DNA of 64,000 bases from Cladocopium goreaui (lineage: Eukaryota; Sar; Dinophyceae; Suessiales; Symbiodiniaceae): assembly GCA_947184155.2 (NCBI GenBank), contig CAMXCT020001486.1, forward strand, positions 83,501 through 147,500, written 5' to 3'. Numbering within the stretch: position 1 is the stretch's first letter; the number at the start of each line of letters is the position of its first letter. The notes beneath the pieces were generated by a model. It searched no databases. It was not told the origin of the DNA and saw only the letters and a list, made by a program, of their open reading frames with translations. The position numbers were made by a program, and so were the translations under genes. Shown here in pieces: positions 1-10,425 of the stretch.

Positions 1-656
1 CACAACTTGCCAAAACTGCAAAAGCATCCTGAATTTGCCAAAACTGCTAAAATATCAAAAACTTGCCAAACTGCAAACGAATTACCCAAAAATAACTTAA
101 TTAATTTATATAATTTAATAATTTTAGCTGATTTAATTCATTTAACTAGTTTAATTGATTTAGATTTTATTTTCATGAATTTCATCAATTTAAATGACCG
201 GAATTCCCGGCCCAAGCCCTTGAGAAATATATTTAAATCCATTTAATCCTTTTAATCCTCCAGAGCCTTTTGGAGTTTTAAAAGGATTAAAAGGATTTAA
301 AGAATTAAATTGCTGGGCTTTTCTTGGGATTCTGGGAGGTCTGGAGGATTAAAAGGATTAAATCATTTAATCCTTTTAATCTTTTTAATCCTCCAGGGGG
401 TCCGAAATTCCCGGTCCAAGCCCTTGAGAAATATATTTAAATCTGTTTATTCCTTTTAATCCTCCAGAGCCTTTTGGGGGATTAAAAGGATTAAAAGGAT
501 TTAAAGAATTAAATTGCTGGGCTTTTCTTGGGATTATGGGAGGTCTGGAGGATTAAAGGGATTAAAGGGATTAAAAGGATTAAAAGGATTAAAAGGATTA
601 AAAGGATTAAATGATTTAATCTTTTTAATCCTTTTAATCCTCCAGAGCCTTTTGGT
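1..656. repeat. AT-rich tandem duplication with GGATTAAAA arrays
   Basis: A block starting near 198 is repeated near 402 (offset 204 bases). Both copies run from a CCCGG...AAGCCCTTGAGAAATAT segment through TTAATCCTTTTAATCC, the word CCAGAGCCTTTTGG and GCTGGGCTTTTCTTGGGAT. Both copies also carry 9-bp runs of AAAGGATTA and its complement, so the block is full of inverted repeats. The first 190 bases are plain AT-rich DNA with TTTAATT-like words. I see no gene; the small ORFs here come from the repeats. Confidence 0.85.
347..381. repeat. perfect 17-bp inverted repeat with 1-nt spacer
   Basis: The arm GATTAAAAGGATTAAAT (347-363) is followed by one C and then by its exact reverse complement (365-381). 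This would form a near loop-less cruciform or an RNA hairpin. It lies between the two copies of the 204-bp-spaced duplication. Confidence 0.9.
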
Positions 657-657
657 A

Positions 658-895
658 GGTTCAACAGGATTCCGGATAAAGTTCCGGGAGGCTTTGGTGC
701 AGAGCCAGGTCAGGCTCAACAGGGCTCCGGGGTTCCGGAGAAGGTTCCGGGAGGGTTTGGTGCAGAGCCAGGTTAGGTTCAACAGGGTTCTGGTGAAGGT
801 TCCGGAGAAGGTTCCGGGAGGCTTTGGTGCAGAGCCAGGTCAGGTTCAACGGAGAAGGTCTGGGAGGCTTTGGTGCAGAGCAAGTTCAACAGGAT
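658..895 (+). repeat. ~60-bp minisatellite, about 4 copies
   Basis: Four imperfect units each contain GTTCAACAGG, a run of TTCCGG/AAGGTTCCGGGAGG, and CTTTGGTGCAGAGCCAGGT. Unit lengths differ because the internal GGTTCCGGAGAA word is present once or twice. It is read through by small ORFs in several frames, which I treat as artefacts. Confidence 0.8.
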
Positions 896-1059
896 TTGTG
901 GCCATTTAACTCACGGAAACCCAGCTGAAGTGTTTCCAGCGCTTGGCTTGGCAGCAGGCTTCAGAAAGATTAGTAAACATAAAACGTTGCGGCTGTTGGG
1001 CATACCACCGAAGCTTGTTTTCCAAAGACATTTGCTGTGGATGGAAATTGCATGTCCCT

Positions 1060-2030
1060 TCAAAGTTGCAAGAATGCAGGGGTGAGGCATGTCACCCTGC
1101 CTTTGGCAGCATTGTAAGTGACAGCACACGAGATTTCTTGTAAAGAAGCAAGACCCGGATGTTTGTTTGAAATTTCCTGGAACAAATATTTTTCGACAAG
1201 GGCCACATCACCACATGGGACTTTCAAAAAGCAATGCTCTTGAGCTGCATTGAAAGCTGGTGAGCCTCCATCCACATTGTTTAAACAGACAACATCACCA
1301 GAAGTAATTGTTGCCCCAGAAAAAAGTTTACAACAATAGCTCTGCATGCAAGGCGTTCCCACAGGAACCACGCCAGCATTGCATAGGAATGCCGTCATCT
1401 TCTTTGTGGGGGCCCCCTTTGCATTTTGTAGGCAGGTGCCTTCTCTAAACAATCTTGACTCTTCACCCAATGTATAGATGTGCCCTGCAATGACAGACTT
1501 CCGCAGAGAAGTTTCCCAATGGGTAGTGTTGCACAAGACATTCCCATGTTTTCTAATGCCTTTGTGCTTCCTTTCCATGGTCCAGCATGCAGGTAATTGG
1601 CCATGCCTCTGGAGACTTTGACTATAATATGAAGTGACCAGTGCATCTTTGGCTCGAATTCTTCCGACCAGTCCGCTGCAACAGTTGCCTCCAATGCTGC
1701 TTCAACACATGAAAGCAATTGCTTGTGGTCAGGCTTTTCCAAAGCAGGGATGGATAGGCAATAGTCCAAAACTTTGCACCAAGCCAAAGAGCAAGTTGAC
1801 CCCAGAAGACAAATGCCATTAGGCAAGCAACAAATTTGGACATAGTGTGCCAGCACCTGGTACAGACCCAGAATCTCTGAGGATGCATCTGAATTTCCCA
1901 GCTTTTTTGTGGCCTTCCACTGCTTTGGGCAGAAATAGCCTTTGCAAATTGCATTTGTGAATAGCAGGCTGGGCCCAAAGTTGCACAAAGCCATGTGCCT
2001 TCCAAATCTCAGCCACACCACTGGAAGCAA
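1060..2030 (-). pseudogene. decayed element, 3' part (two overlapping frames)
   Basis: On the minus strand two frames continue each other. 2030-1395 carries ASEILGLYQVLAHY, a cysteine-rich hydrophobic stretch and a PKMHWSLH motif. 1578-1060 then takes over with MERKHKGIRKHGN and a long C-terminal tail. The join near 1570 needs a frame change, so this copy is broken or contains a small intron. The motif order (EILGLYxVL, then PKxHW, then ERKHKxxRK) matches a protein family I recall as very abundant in Symbiodinium genome predictions and probably mobile. That identity is recollection, not a search result. Catalytic function is unknown. Confidence 0.45.
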
Positions 2031-2721
2031 GCGGTTGGATCCACAAAAAAAATACCCAGTTCAGCACACCATTTGTGCAGAGCCCATGCATATAATCATG
2101 CATGTATTGGGTGATTGGTCTCAGAAGGTTCTGGGACTTCAGCTTGTCACTCAGCAAGAGTGAATGCTGGGAATAATCAACCCCAGAAGCCTGGCTCCAC
2201 CTTCTGAACTCGGTTTTGTTGCAAGCTGTGCTCCTCTCTTGCATCCTTGCCCACGGGGACAGGATTTCTTGGTCTGTTGCAATATCCAACAGAGAGTTTC
2301 AGTCTTTTAGGACCTCCCTGTAAAAGTACCTCAGAATGAGGATGAGCATATTTGTTGTCAAACATGTGTGCTCCAGGATCAACCTGAAACATTGGCCAAA
2401 GCTGGCTGCCAGCTGTGAGACTTGCTCACCCCTCTTCCCGGGCAATGTCAACCAACTTTCAGAATTTGACAGCGTGGCCCCAAACTGGGCAGATGAACAG
2501 TAAATTGCCCATGTATTCCTAGAATTCCCTGCCAATTGGTTTCCAGGGTGCAGTTCATCTACATAAAGAATGCAAGACCAAGGGTTGTTGAAGGAACTAG
2601 GATTCTTGTCATGTACCTTGTCCAAATAATCCGCAAAGCAGCCACCAGCTGCATAAGCACCAGCCAAATAGCTAAAGATGTTGGCAAATGCCAATTCCAC
2701 AGGGTCCTCTTCCAAAATCAT
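1819..2721 (-). pseudogene. decayed element, middle part (two ORFs)
   Basis: The minus-strand ORF 2721-2299 contains NPWSCILYVDELHPGN followed by a NTWAIYCSSAQFG stretch. ORF 2289-1819 contains SGVDYSQHSLLLSDKL and the motif YMHDYMHGLCTNGV. The acidic and histidine residues in VDELHPGN and HDYMHG are the kind of residues a metal-dependent nuclease would use, but no family was recognised with certainty. The two ORFs are in different frames and sit between the Cys-rich segment upstream and the ERKHK segment downstream, in the same order and strand. They are probably pieces of one reading frame interrupted by mutation or introns. Confidence 0.45.
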
Positions 2722-3395
2722 AGCTGAAGGCCAGCAATGACCTGCTCAACAAACTCTCTGATTTGTTTCCTTTTGTGGCTAGCAGGAATGCCTTCCTGGG
2801 CCGCCAAAGTCAATATGGCTTCCAGGGCTGACTGGCTGCAAAATGGGATTCTCTGTTAAAACTTTGCAATTTTGGAAAGTCTGGCATGGCTGGCTGGAAG
2901 CATTTCTTTGCAGAAAGGTGATAAAAGTAATCTTGGACAATGTTGGAGTATGACTGTGTGAAAGGCAAAAACTAGTGTTCCATGGCCTGCTGCGGAACCT
3001 GCTGCTAACATGGCCTCCAAATATGTCATTTGCAGATTTGGCACACATTGCCTTGGGCCAGGCCTTGCTTCATGCAGTAGCCTTGCAGAAAGCTGTGCCC
3101 ACAATGCTGTACTACTGATTCAAACATATTCAAACAAAAAAGCCCTTGCAGGCAAACGGATTTCAAATGATAGCTCTTGAAGCCAAAACTGAAAGACAAC
3201 AAGCAGAACCAAGGGCAGCACTGCAAGTTAGTGGCCACTTACTTTCATGCTGGAAAATATGTCTAGATAAGTATGTCCAGAGAAAGCCTAAGCGTTTCTG
3301 TTTTCCCCCACTGCCTGTATGATTTACCATTGCTGTGTTTGCATGGTTATTTTCCACAAGGCAGCCCACGATCTTTTGTCTGACCAAGGAAATAT

Positions 3396-4110
3396 TTACA
3401 CTTCCTTTTGTTCCCCTGCTGCCTTTCTTGTTACCACTTGTTGTATGCCTGTCTTGAACTGAGACTGAGTCCCCCCAAAGTAGGGAGACTGGCACTTGTC
3501 ACAGCCACTCACACTGCCACGGCATCTGGCACATCCATAGATTCCTTTGAGGAAAGCTAGTGTGACATGCTTTGCTTCCTCAGCATTCTTCTTCACGATG
3601 GCCTTTTGCTTGGGCTCTGCTTTGGCTAGGGTTTTCTTAGAAGCTGGCCTCTTCATGGCAGTATCCAAATCATTGCCCTTCCTCTTGGTGAGCATGTGTT
3701 TGGCCTCAGCTTCATAGTCCTCAAGGCTTTTGCCTGGGTGCCATCATGTCCTCCAGCAGGTGCAGCACAGTCAGAAGGTGCAGGTAGAGGCAAAACAGCT
3801 GGAACTGCCGGCAAAGCTTTGGGAGTCAGGAGTCCCTTGGGCCGGCCCCATCTGAGAGCAAGGAGTTGCTGGAAGGAGGCTTCTCCAAGCTATCATTGTT
3901 CAAGATTTTCTGGCTCAAGGCATCCAAAGCTCTGGCCTGTTTCTCCATCATGTCAAAGAGATGGGTGGTCACCATACTGTTTGTAGGATCTTTCCCTGTC
4001 GAAGGCTCTGCTGGCAACTGCTGAGAGGTTGCCTGTGGAGTGGCCACAGCCCTGAGTTCCTTGGCAGTTCCGCTCACCGTGACTTTCTTGGCAATGCTTC
4101 CAAGGTTCAT
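3396..4110 (-). pseudogene. decayed element, Lys-rich and CxxC part (two ORFs)
   Basis: ORF 4110-3826 encodes a Ser/Pro-rich segment with DMMEKQARALDALSQKIL, a likely short coiled coil. ORF 3695-3396 is lysine-rich (KRPASKKTLAKAEPKQK) and then has CARCRGSVSGCDKCQSPYFGG, two CxxC pairs nine residues apart that look like a zinc ribbon. A basic tail with a CxxC/CxxC knuckle fits a nucleic-acid-binding role. Neighbouring ORFs on the same strand appear to be the preceding and following parts of the same protein. The frames differ, so this copy is not a single intact gene as read here. Confidence 0.45.
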
Positions 4111-4274
4111 ATATCATATGACTGGTATAGCGAGCAAGCAGAAAGCCTGCAAGTGTTTATGTTCAAATGGAAATACGTATACGTGTCCATGTGTGTGTGT
4201 GTGTTCAGGGATTATGCCATGGCTAAATTTTGACTTCAAAATTATCAGCTTGAAAGCAGCCATCACCAAAGATT

Positions 4275-4916
4275 TTACAAACCCAGTGCCTCCCCAATGT
4301 CGTGGGGGCTAGGTGGGTACCTTGCCAAACCAGCATGCAGAGGTTGAGCCACCACAGCCTCGAACGTATCCAGCACAAAATTTGTACATTTCAAAAACTG
4401 GAGGCAAGACATTGGTGATTTCACCTGAAGGCTGACCAAAAAGGATGTCAAGTACTTCTTGGTGTCTTCTTTGAGGCTTTTCAACCCACACACTTTGATT
4501 CTTTTGATCAGCATGTGGGTAGCATCAACTGTGTTGATGCCATTCTGCATCTGCTGCCATTCGCTTTGGGACAAGTAGTTCCAAGGCGTGGTCATGCTTT
4601 GAGGTGTAGCCTGCAACCTGGTGGCCCCTTGGATTGAAGAGGGTGCCCTTGATGCGAGAAATGCTTGCAACTCTGCCTTCGTGTCAGCAGTCAAGATGCC
4701 ATTTTGAACAGCATCAGGACGCTTCAAGAAGTTAGAAGCAGTGAGCATTTGGACACCGTTCACTTTGGACTGCAAAGCTTCCTGCATTCGTGGCACCAGC
4801 TGTGAACCAGCGTTCCTTTGGTAAATCGCTTCCATATCACTAATCTCCTTGACTAAGTCCTCAACGTCCCAAGTGGCCATGGTGATCAAAGGATCTAGGC
4901 TAAGGTGAGCCCACAA
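4275..4916 (-). pseudogene. decayed element, N-terminal conserved-looking ORF (213 aa)
   Basis: The longest ORF of the minus-strand series. The likely start is the internal Met of MATWDVEDLVKEISDMEAIY (about residue 13), since the preceding residues look like leader. It has a helical first half (VPRMQEALQSKVNGVQ) and a second half with WNYLSQSEWQQMQNG, IKRIKVCGLKSLKEDTKKYL and LHAGLARYPPSPHDIGEALG. I recall similar WxxLxxxxW...LxxGLxxPxE-type segments in predicted proteins repeated many times in Symbiodiniaceae. No enzymatic motif is visible. Downstream ORFs at 4110-3826 and 3695-3396 follow in order on the same strand. Confidence 0.45.
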
Positions 4917-5934
4917 TTCCTATGGGCCCACTGCAGCAGAAGCAGAAGAGAATTGATTCTGCTAACCTTCAAAGTTAGAATTATGACAGCTCCTTTGGGC
5001 ATGGAATAAAAGAGTTTAAGCCTTTACATGAAAGCCCCTTTGGGCAGAAACAATTTAGTTTACAAAATAAAATGAAAGCCCTTTCAGCAAAACCTGTAGC
5101 AAGAGTCGGTGGAAATGGGTTCTGGGACCCTTTAAGGTTAGAAGCATATAAACCTCAGTGGGCTCTCATACCCAACCCTGGACCTTTACATGAAAGCCCC
5201 TTGGACATAAACCACAAGAGTTTCAAAATAGCAGGAAAGGCCACTGGGCCAGAAAAAAACAAGTACACCACATGGTGTTTTTAAAAAATATTTTTTCGCC
5301 CCCCACAGTATTTTGATTCCACCCAAGTATGTTTTCATCCAGGCTTGCCATGCACTATGGGCATACAGCTGCAGCTATCAGGCGCAGATAGCATCGCCAG
5401 AAGGAACAGGGACTCCAGCCAACATGTAACTGATTTTGATCAAGTTCTTCAGGCTGAGCAAGCGAGCAATTTGTTTACTTCTATCCTCATACTATCTGAG
5501 TTCCCGTATGCTTTAAAAACATGATGAATTTCAACCTGGTAACCAAGAATCAAAACCTGATTGATGAATCTCGACATACCAGAGGCTCTTCCATCCATTG
5601 GATGAGGTCCAGGTTCGAAACTGTCGAGGTACCATTGGATCAGTGGCTGAACCCCGTGCCTGACCCCTATTACTGGACATCCTGACAGCTTACACCTTGA
5701 CAAGAAAAATGCAAAGGACACATGTCTGATGCACTAATGGAACACCAAAACCTGAAGCATCAATGTGCTATACTTGTGACAGCTTCAAAAAATGAAAGCA
5801 TCAATGTGTTTTTTGGCTTAGAAATGAAAGCCCTAAAGGCTGCTTATGTAAAAACTACATTATTTTATGTTAGTTGTGCCAAATAGTAAACCAAATTAAT
5901 ATCAAAATCTGAAAAGTAAAAAATATACTATTGT
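4917..5934. other. no gene seen; degenerate short repeats
   Basis: The word TTACATGAAAGCCCCTT and its relatives (TGAAAGCCC) recur near 5027, 5070, 5186 and 5828. Small ORFs at 5072-5284 (+) and 5449-5721 (-) have no recognisable content. The stretch may be an intron or flank of the minus-strand element. Confidence 0.5.
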
Positions 5935-6295
5935 AGGTTCAAGTTAAGGTTCTGAATTGAAATGCCAACTGTTTGTTTTCCAATTTAGATTTCTGAATTG
6001 AAATGGAGACTGTTTGATTTTCAATTTAGAATTCTGACTTGAAATGGTGAGCGTTTGATTTTCAATTTCGATTTCTGAATTGAAATGGTGAATGTTTGAT
6101 TTTCTATTAGATTTCTGAGTTTAAATGGCGACTGTATGATTTTCAATTTAAATTTCTGAATTGAAATGGTGACTGTTGGATTTTCAATTTCGATTTATTT
6201 TCAATTTCCATTTTTGAATTGAAAATTGCGACTGCTTGATTTTCAATTTAGAAACAGAATTGAAATTCTTACTGTTTGATAGTTTGATAAAAGGT
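5935..6295. repeat. ~40-50-bp tandem repeat, each unit self-complementary
   Basis: About eight imperfect units of the form GATTTTCAATTTAGATTTCT / GAATTGAAATGGTGACTGTTT. Each unit contains TTTTCAATT and, about 12-16 bases later, AATTGAAA, which are reverse complements. Every unit can therefore fold into a small AT hairpin. Confidence 0.8.
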
Positions 6296-6760
6296 TTCTT
6301 TTAACAACCCAGGCTTTGCTGGAGTCAGTAAGATCTTAGGCGAGTACAAGTGTTCAAGCCATACTCACCCTCCAAGTTCTTTTGCCATCCACACTTTTTG
6401 ACGTAGCCCACCAAAGCTGCCACATACGCCTTCACCCGTGAAACCTCTTCCCATCGTTATAGTAGGCATCTCATCCTGTGCACTTCTCCAAGCTTCCAAG
6501 CAACTACTAGCCCAGAAACTTTCCTGAACCAACCTCCACTAGAAGTTCCTCGAGGAGGCACGAACTCTGGTACCTGAGAATGAAATACTAAATGCATAGA
6601 TCAAGAAACTTGAATCCCACACAGAAAGCAAAACCATAGAAACGTATGATGCTTGAGAAAATGTATGAATTTCCTGCCAGATACATCTTGAGTAGACGAA
6701 GACCCAGTCGAAGCTTGAGAGCCTTTATGTTTGGTGCAATAAAGAAGCTTCTTCACCTGG
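6296..6760 (-). other. possible minus-strand exon in otherwise unassigned sequence
   Basis: Reading the minus strand from about 6457 to 6368 gives an open stretch with EEVSRVKAYVAAL and YVKKCGWQKNLEG, amphipathic and charged, unlike random ORFs. Flanking sequence could supply splice sites. It may be an upstream exon of the minus-strand element. No function recognised. Confidence 0.3.
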
Positions 6761-7651
6761 TCAGGAGTACAGGTCAACCTCCCCCAATTGCTTCTGGAAC
6801 TGGACCAGGTAGTTCTTTGGGGATGCATGCTGCTGAAGCCTCAGAGGGGGTACTTCAGGAGTGGCAGGTGCCAACAAACCAACATCAGGTTGAACTGGCA
6901 AAACCGTAGTTGCACTGGCTGGTGAAGACGCGCAGATACCTGGACTTGGGCCAGGTGCCATTGCCATAGAAGCTTCAAGTAGTGGTGCACCTGGGTGTTT
7001 GGCTTTAGAACATTCCACTTCTCGCAGAAAACCAGATCCACTACTGGGCTCACCTGGTGGCTGTTCTGGCAGGTCAGGCATCAGGCCATCCATCTGCAGC
7101 CTGTATGCAAAGTTCACCAAGAGGTCCAAGGTCTGCTTTTGCAACTCTTCTTCATTCAAAGGATCCTGAGAGGGGACGACAGCGGGGCCAAAAACAATGA
7201 AGTGATGAGTATGACAAAATGAAGGGGGTTGGCCGCCATCACCCTCCCTCTTCATCACTACAGGTGGAAGTGGTGGAACATGTTTGCATTGCTTTGTTGC
7301 TTGTGTTACATGCCCATGAGGTTCCTTTAAGGTTTTTTTTTCTATAAAACTGTGCTTATTACTAAGATTGCAGCCAGTTGAACAACTACAAACTCCTGAC
7401 AGCCAAAGCATTCCCATGCATGAGCGCACAAGAGTCCCAAACTTGCATGCGCATTCCAAAACTTTGTAGCTTGCAGGGATGGAAAGCAACACAATTGACA
7501 CTGGAGGACTTTTCTGCCCAGAGTTCAAATTGGCGTGCGTTCGCGCGTGCTGTTGACAGCATCTCTTAGGGCAGAAAACGGACGCTGCGCAGGTTGAGGG
7601 GCAAGGGAAAAATTGCGACTTTCTGTTGAACTTGTACACACATGTAGACAT
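6761..7651 (-). CDS. uncharacterised minus-strand ORF, Pro-rich (296 aa)
   Basis: A 296-codon open frame on the minus strand. The first ~130 residues are compositionally odd (Cys- and Ser-rich) and may be non-coding read-through. The second half looks more protein-like: LNEEELQKQTLDLLVNFAYR (a helix), then a Pro/Gly-rich linker with PDLPEQPPGEPSSGSG and several Ala/Pro-rich stretches. It lies upstream of, and on the same strand as, the decayed series at 4916-1060, so it could be the N-terminal region of that element or a separate host exon. No domain recognised; the start is not determinable. Confidence 0.35.
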   Translation of the reverse strand: MSTCVYKFNRKSQFFPCPSTCAASVFCPKRCCQQHARTHANLNSGQKSPPVSIVLLSIPASYKVLECACKFGTLVRSCMGMLWLSGVCSCSTGCNLSNKHSFIEKKTLKEPHGHVTQATKQCKHVPPLPPVVMKREGDGGQPPSFCHTHHFIVFGPAVVPSQDPLNEEELQKQTLDLLVNFAYRLQMDGLMPDLPEQPPGEPSSGSGFLREVECSKAKHPGAPLLEASMAMAPGPSPGICASSPASATTVLPVQPDVGLLAPATPEVPPLRLQQHASPKNYLVQFQKQLGEVDLYS

Positions 7652-8060
7652 ATTTACTTATGTATATAGTATATATGCATATAGAATGACGTTTGATTAC
7701 GTTTGTGCGAGGAGGAACGAAATAGACCCCAAAGGTCCCTGCCACATATATATATATATGTACGCAAAGATGCAAACAGTGCATACTTGTTTAGAACATA
7801 CATATATACATACAGCCTAAGAAAGATAAACAGTATATGTTACAGTGCATATATATATATATATACACATACATAAGGAACAATTTGATGGATTAACGAA
7901 TGGATAGATAGATAGATAGACAGATAGACAGGCAGATAGACAGATTGATAGGTACATTGATAGATAGCTGGATAGGCGGATAAGTAAGATACAGTGATAC
8001 AGAACGATAGATAGGAAAGAACTTGGATATATACTCGGATGGATGGTGTGTAGATGGATA
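7620..8060. repeat. microsatellite cluster: (TA)n and (GATA)n
   Basis: Interrupted TA/CATA runs occur at about 7650-7680, 7747-7760, 7795-7812 and 7846-7872. A GATA/GACA tetranucleotide run covers about 7900-8062. ORFs on both strands here are translations of these simple repeats. Confidence 0.9.
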
Positions 8061-8229
8061 GACAGGCCGCTGGATCAATATGCGCATAGATGTATGTGCA
8101 CAGAACTCGTACATACCTGCTTGGGTGCAGAAAGCTGTACATGCGCATGCAACATCCGAACTTTGAGTGCGTTGGGAGCAATTTGTCCGTGCATTTCCAG
8201 GCTTCGGTCAGCAATTTTCAAGATGGCTC

Positions 8230-8466
8230 CGGGCTCCTTGCAGAGCTGCGAGTTTTTGATGACTCTTTGAACAAGGCATTCGAGCCGATGCAGTGCTTGG
8301 GGAACGAAACTGCACACCACAAAGTCTGCAGAGTTTCAACAGCTTCCAATGCTTTCTGTTCAGAACAGCGGAAACATGATGCATTACTTGCAAGGAGGAT
8401 TACTTCGATGAAGCTTCGGGCACGTGGGACATGGACGGGCTGCAAGATGATTTGCGCTTGGCAAAG
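8230..8466 (+). CDS. repeated-module host gene, module A (two exons)
   Basis: Exon one ends at 8275 and reads LLAELRVFDDSLNK, followed by a GC donor (AAG/gcattc). Exon two starts at 8395 after a CAAG acceptor and reads EDYFDEASGTWDMDGL then QDDLRLAK up to about 8466. Joined in phase, the two align closely with module C at 23917-24250 (LLRELQRFSPGAVK + EDYFDEA...WDMEGLQEDL) and module B at 10199-10368. The shared residues and conserved exon junction show that this is coding. I do not recognise the protein. The WDMxGLxxDL part is faintly like the WDLEGL turn of SecA, but three copies argue against SecA. Exon ends, especially 3' of 8466, are inferred. Confidence 0.55.
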
Positions 8467-8729
8467 GAGAGTGGGGATAGATGGAGAGGGGGGGGTGATA
8501 ATCTGACTTAGTGCCTGACCGAACATGATGTACCATGTGCTATCGATCCTTAGAGCTTGAAAGCAACAAGGTGACAAAGTAAACTAAACAGGCTTAGATG
8601 AGTGGTTCGAAACGAGCGGTGCCAAGATCGCACACACACACACATACGCGTCAGTCAAAAAGCCAGGCCTTGACCATCTAGCATTGAAGAAGCACTTTGC
8701 ATCACTCTGACCACTGCGCTACATTGCAG

Positions 8730-8781
8730 ATTCGACATATTTGATGAACTCAAGCACAGATTCAGCGAAGGCATAGTAGAG
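8730..8781 (+). CDS. repeated-module host gene, possible fourth first-half exon
   Basis: After an ATTGCAG acceptor the frame reads FDIFDELKHRFSEGIVE, then a GT donor (GAG/gtctaa). The core LKHRFSEGIVE resembles LQRFSPGAVK of module C. No matching EDY-type second half was found downstream, so this may be a diverged or decayed module, or chance. Confidence 0.3.
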
Positions 8782-8789
8782 GTCTAAAG

Positions 8790-9852
8790 TTGCAAGTGAG
8801 AACACAGAACCTCTTCAAGAGGGAAACGCAGCTATATAGAAAATACTTTCATGCTGATGTCAGAGTGAGCAGCCGCGGAACTTGGCTTCTGAAACGACTA
8901 ATTAGCATGAATTTGAGAAGGGGCTTGAGCCAGGTTCCTCCAAGCAGCGCCAGTAGCAACAGTTTTTGAATATCCATCGATCATTGCCACTGAAAAAGCA
9001 AAACCTTCCAACTGAGAGTGCGAACAAGTTCCAGCTCCAGTTGCTGTCGCAGTTCGAGTGAGCAGCTTGACAGGCTCCGGACTGAATCCTCGACCCTGGC
9101 ACACAAATGTTCGGCTGAAACTAACATTTTCCAACACGGATTGCAATGACTTGGCAACAAACATGACATGGATCAGAGGCACACATTGGCGAGTCAGATC
9201 GGCATTCTACTGTAAAAACTAAATGCAATCGATCATTGATTGCAAGGGAAAGGACATCAATCATTGAAAGGAATATAAAAAAGCAAGAAGCCATAAAATC
9301 ATGGTTGAAGGCACAATAGCTCCATAGGAAATGATGAACACCATGCTAGGAAAGACACCCTAGGAGAAATCACAGCACACAAGGAAGGCAGCGAAAACCA
9401 AGGGAAAAGAGATTGGACAAAGCAAAGATATTGGACAAAGCTAAGCACATTAACGGGGCTATGATACCAAATTTCGTACATTCTGTATAGATGTGGATAG
9501 GGGGCACTGGGCTCGAGTTGAAGGGGCCCTGCACTTGCACTACTTGAGACCACCAAACATTTGCAGACCAAAGAGATGAGAGCAAAGATGTGCAGCATGC
9601 CATGCTGAAGAAATTGCATGTGACTCAACTTGTTGCCAGCTGCTCGTGGTTGATATGTTTGTCCTCCATATGGTTGTGTACACCGAAGACTAAACTTATG
9701 CAGGCCTTGGCAATTTTCTGGCACTGTTGATAAAGCCTGCTTTTAAATTTCGACCCAGCCGCCAATCTGCTGTGAAGGAACGAGCGCGAGAGAAGTTGGA
9801 GGCAGTGACAAACCTTTTTCATTGACACAGTTGCTACAATCACTTTCATTGA
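8790..9852. other. no assignable gene
   Basis: Unique-looking sequence. ORFs on the minus strand at 9299-9724 and 8898-9182 lack recognisable motifs. It is probably intron of the repeated-module gene. Confidence 0.4.
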
Positions 9853-9980
9853 CACCTGTTCACCACCTGTTCACCACCTGTTCACCATCTGTTCACCACC
9901 TGTTCACCACCTGTTCACCACTTGTTCACCATCTGTTCACCATCTGTTCACCACCTGTTCACCACTTGTTGTGTTCACCA
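9853..9980 (+). repeat. 11-bp minisatellite (CACCTGTTCAC)
   Basis: About eleven units of CACCTGTTCAC, with CAT or CACTT variants. Unit length is 11 bp. The apparent peptide (VHHLFTTCSP repeats) is an artefact. Confidence 0.92.
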
Positions 9981-10198
9981 CAAGGATCATTTCCCCTTGC
10001 TGCGCCCTGCAAGGCCGTACATCCAAATGGTGTAAATGGCCAGGCCCGCTCGAATTGTGCAGTTTTTTTGGAAAATCAGACGCTCCACAAAGCAACAGAC
10101 TGTAACAGAGTCATTTTCTTGGACGAAATTTCATCCAGATTTGTTGCATTTTGTCGTAAGAACTCAGTGAACTTGTATGAAATTTGTGACTGAGGCAG

Positions 10199-10368
10199 AA
10201 AATGGGGAGCTCCTGTTCCAACAACTGCGGAACTTATCCCCAAAGGCCCTCCAGGCAAGGCTTTTGGGGATATTGGATAAATTGAATAAATGATCATTTC
10301 TTCACTCTTCTTGCTGTGCGCAGGAGGACTACATGGTGGATGGGACATGGGATTTGGAAGCTTTGAAG
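10199..10368 (+). CDS. repeated-module host gene, module B (two exons)
   Basis: Exon one (10199-10254) follows a GGCAG acceptor and reads NGELLFQQLRNLSPKALQ, ending CAG before a GC donor (gcaagg). Exon two (10324-10368) follows GCGCAG and reads EDYMVDGTWDLEALK, ending before a GT donor (gtggcc). The layout is identical to modules A and C: LLxxLxxxSPxAxx, intron of ~70-120 bp, EDY...WDLxxL. The retrotransposon LTR begins only 58 bp after this exon, so the element sits in the following intron. Function unrecognised. Confidence 0.6.
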
Positions 10369-10420
10369 GTGGCCACTTGGCGAAGATTACATAATACACA
10401 CATATATACATATATACAGT

Positions 10421-10425
10421 ATATA
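10421..10425. other. target-site duplication, left copy (ATATA)
   Basis: ATATA immediately before the 5' LTR is matched by ATATA at 23426-23430 right after the 3' LTR. With these limits the LTR ends are AGT...ACT, a short inverted terminus. Because the target is AT-repeat DNA, a one-base shift cannot be excluded. Confidence 0.7.

Noticed and set aside
8395..8466. SecA C-terminal fragment, because of GTWDMDGL
   Set aside because: Three copies of the module in one region and different flanking residues do not fit SecA.
9853..9980. CRISPR-like array of short direct repeats
   Set aside because: Units are adjacent 11-mers without spacers, in a eukaryotic context; it is a minisatellite. The same applies to 38453-38572 and 58408-58507.
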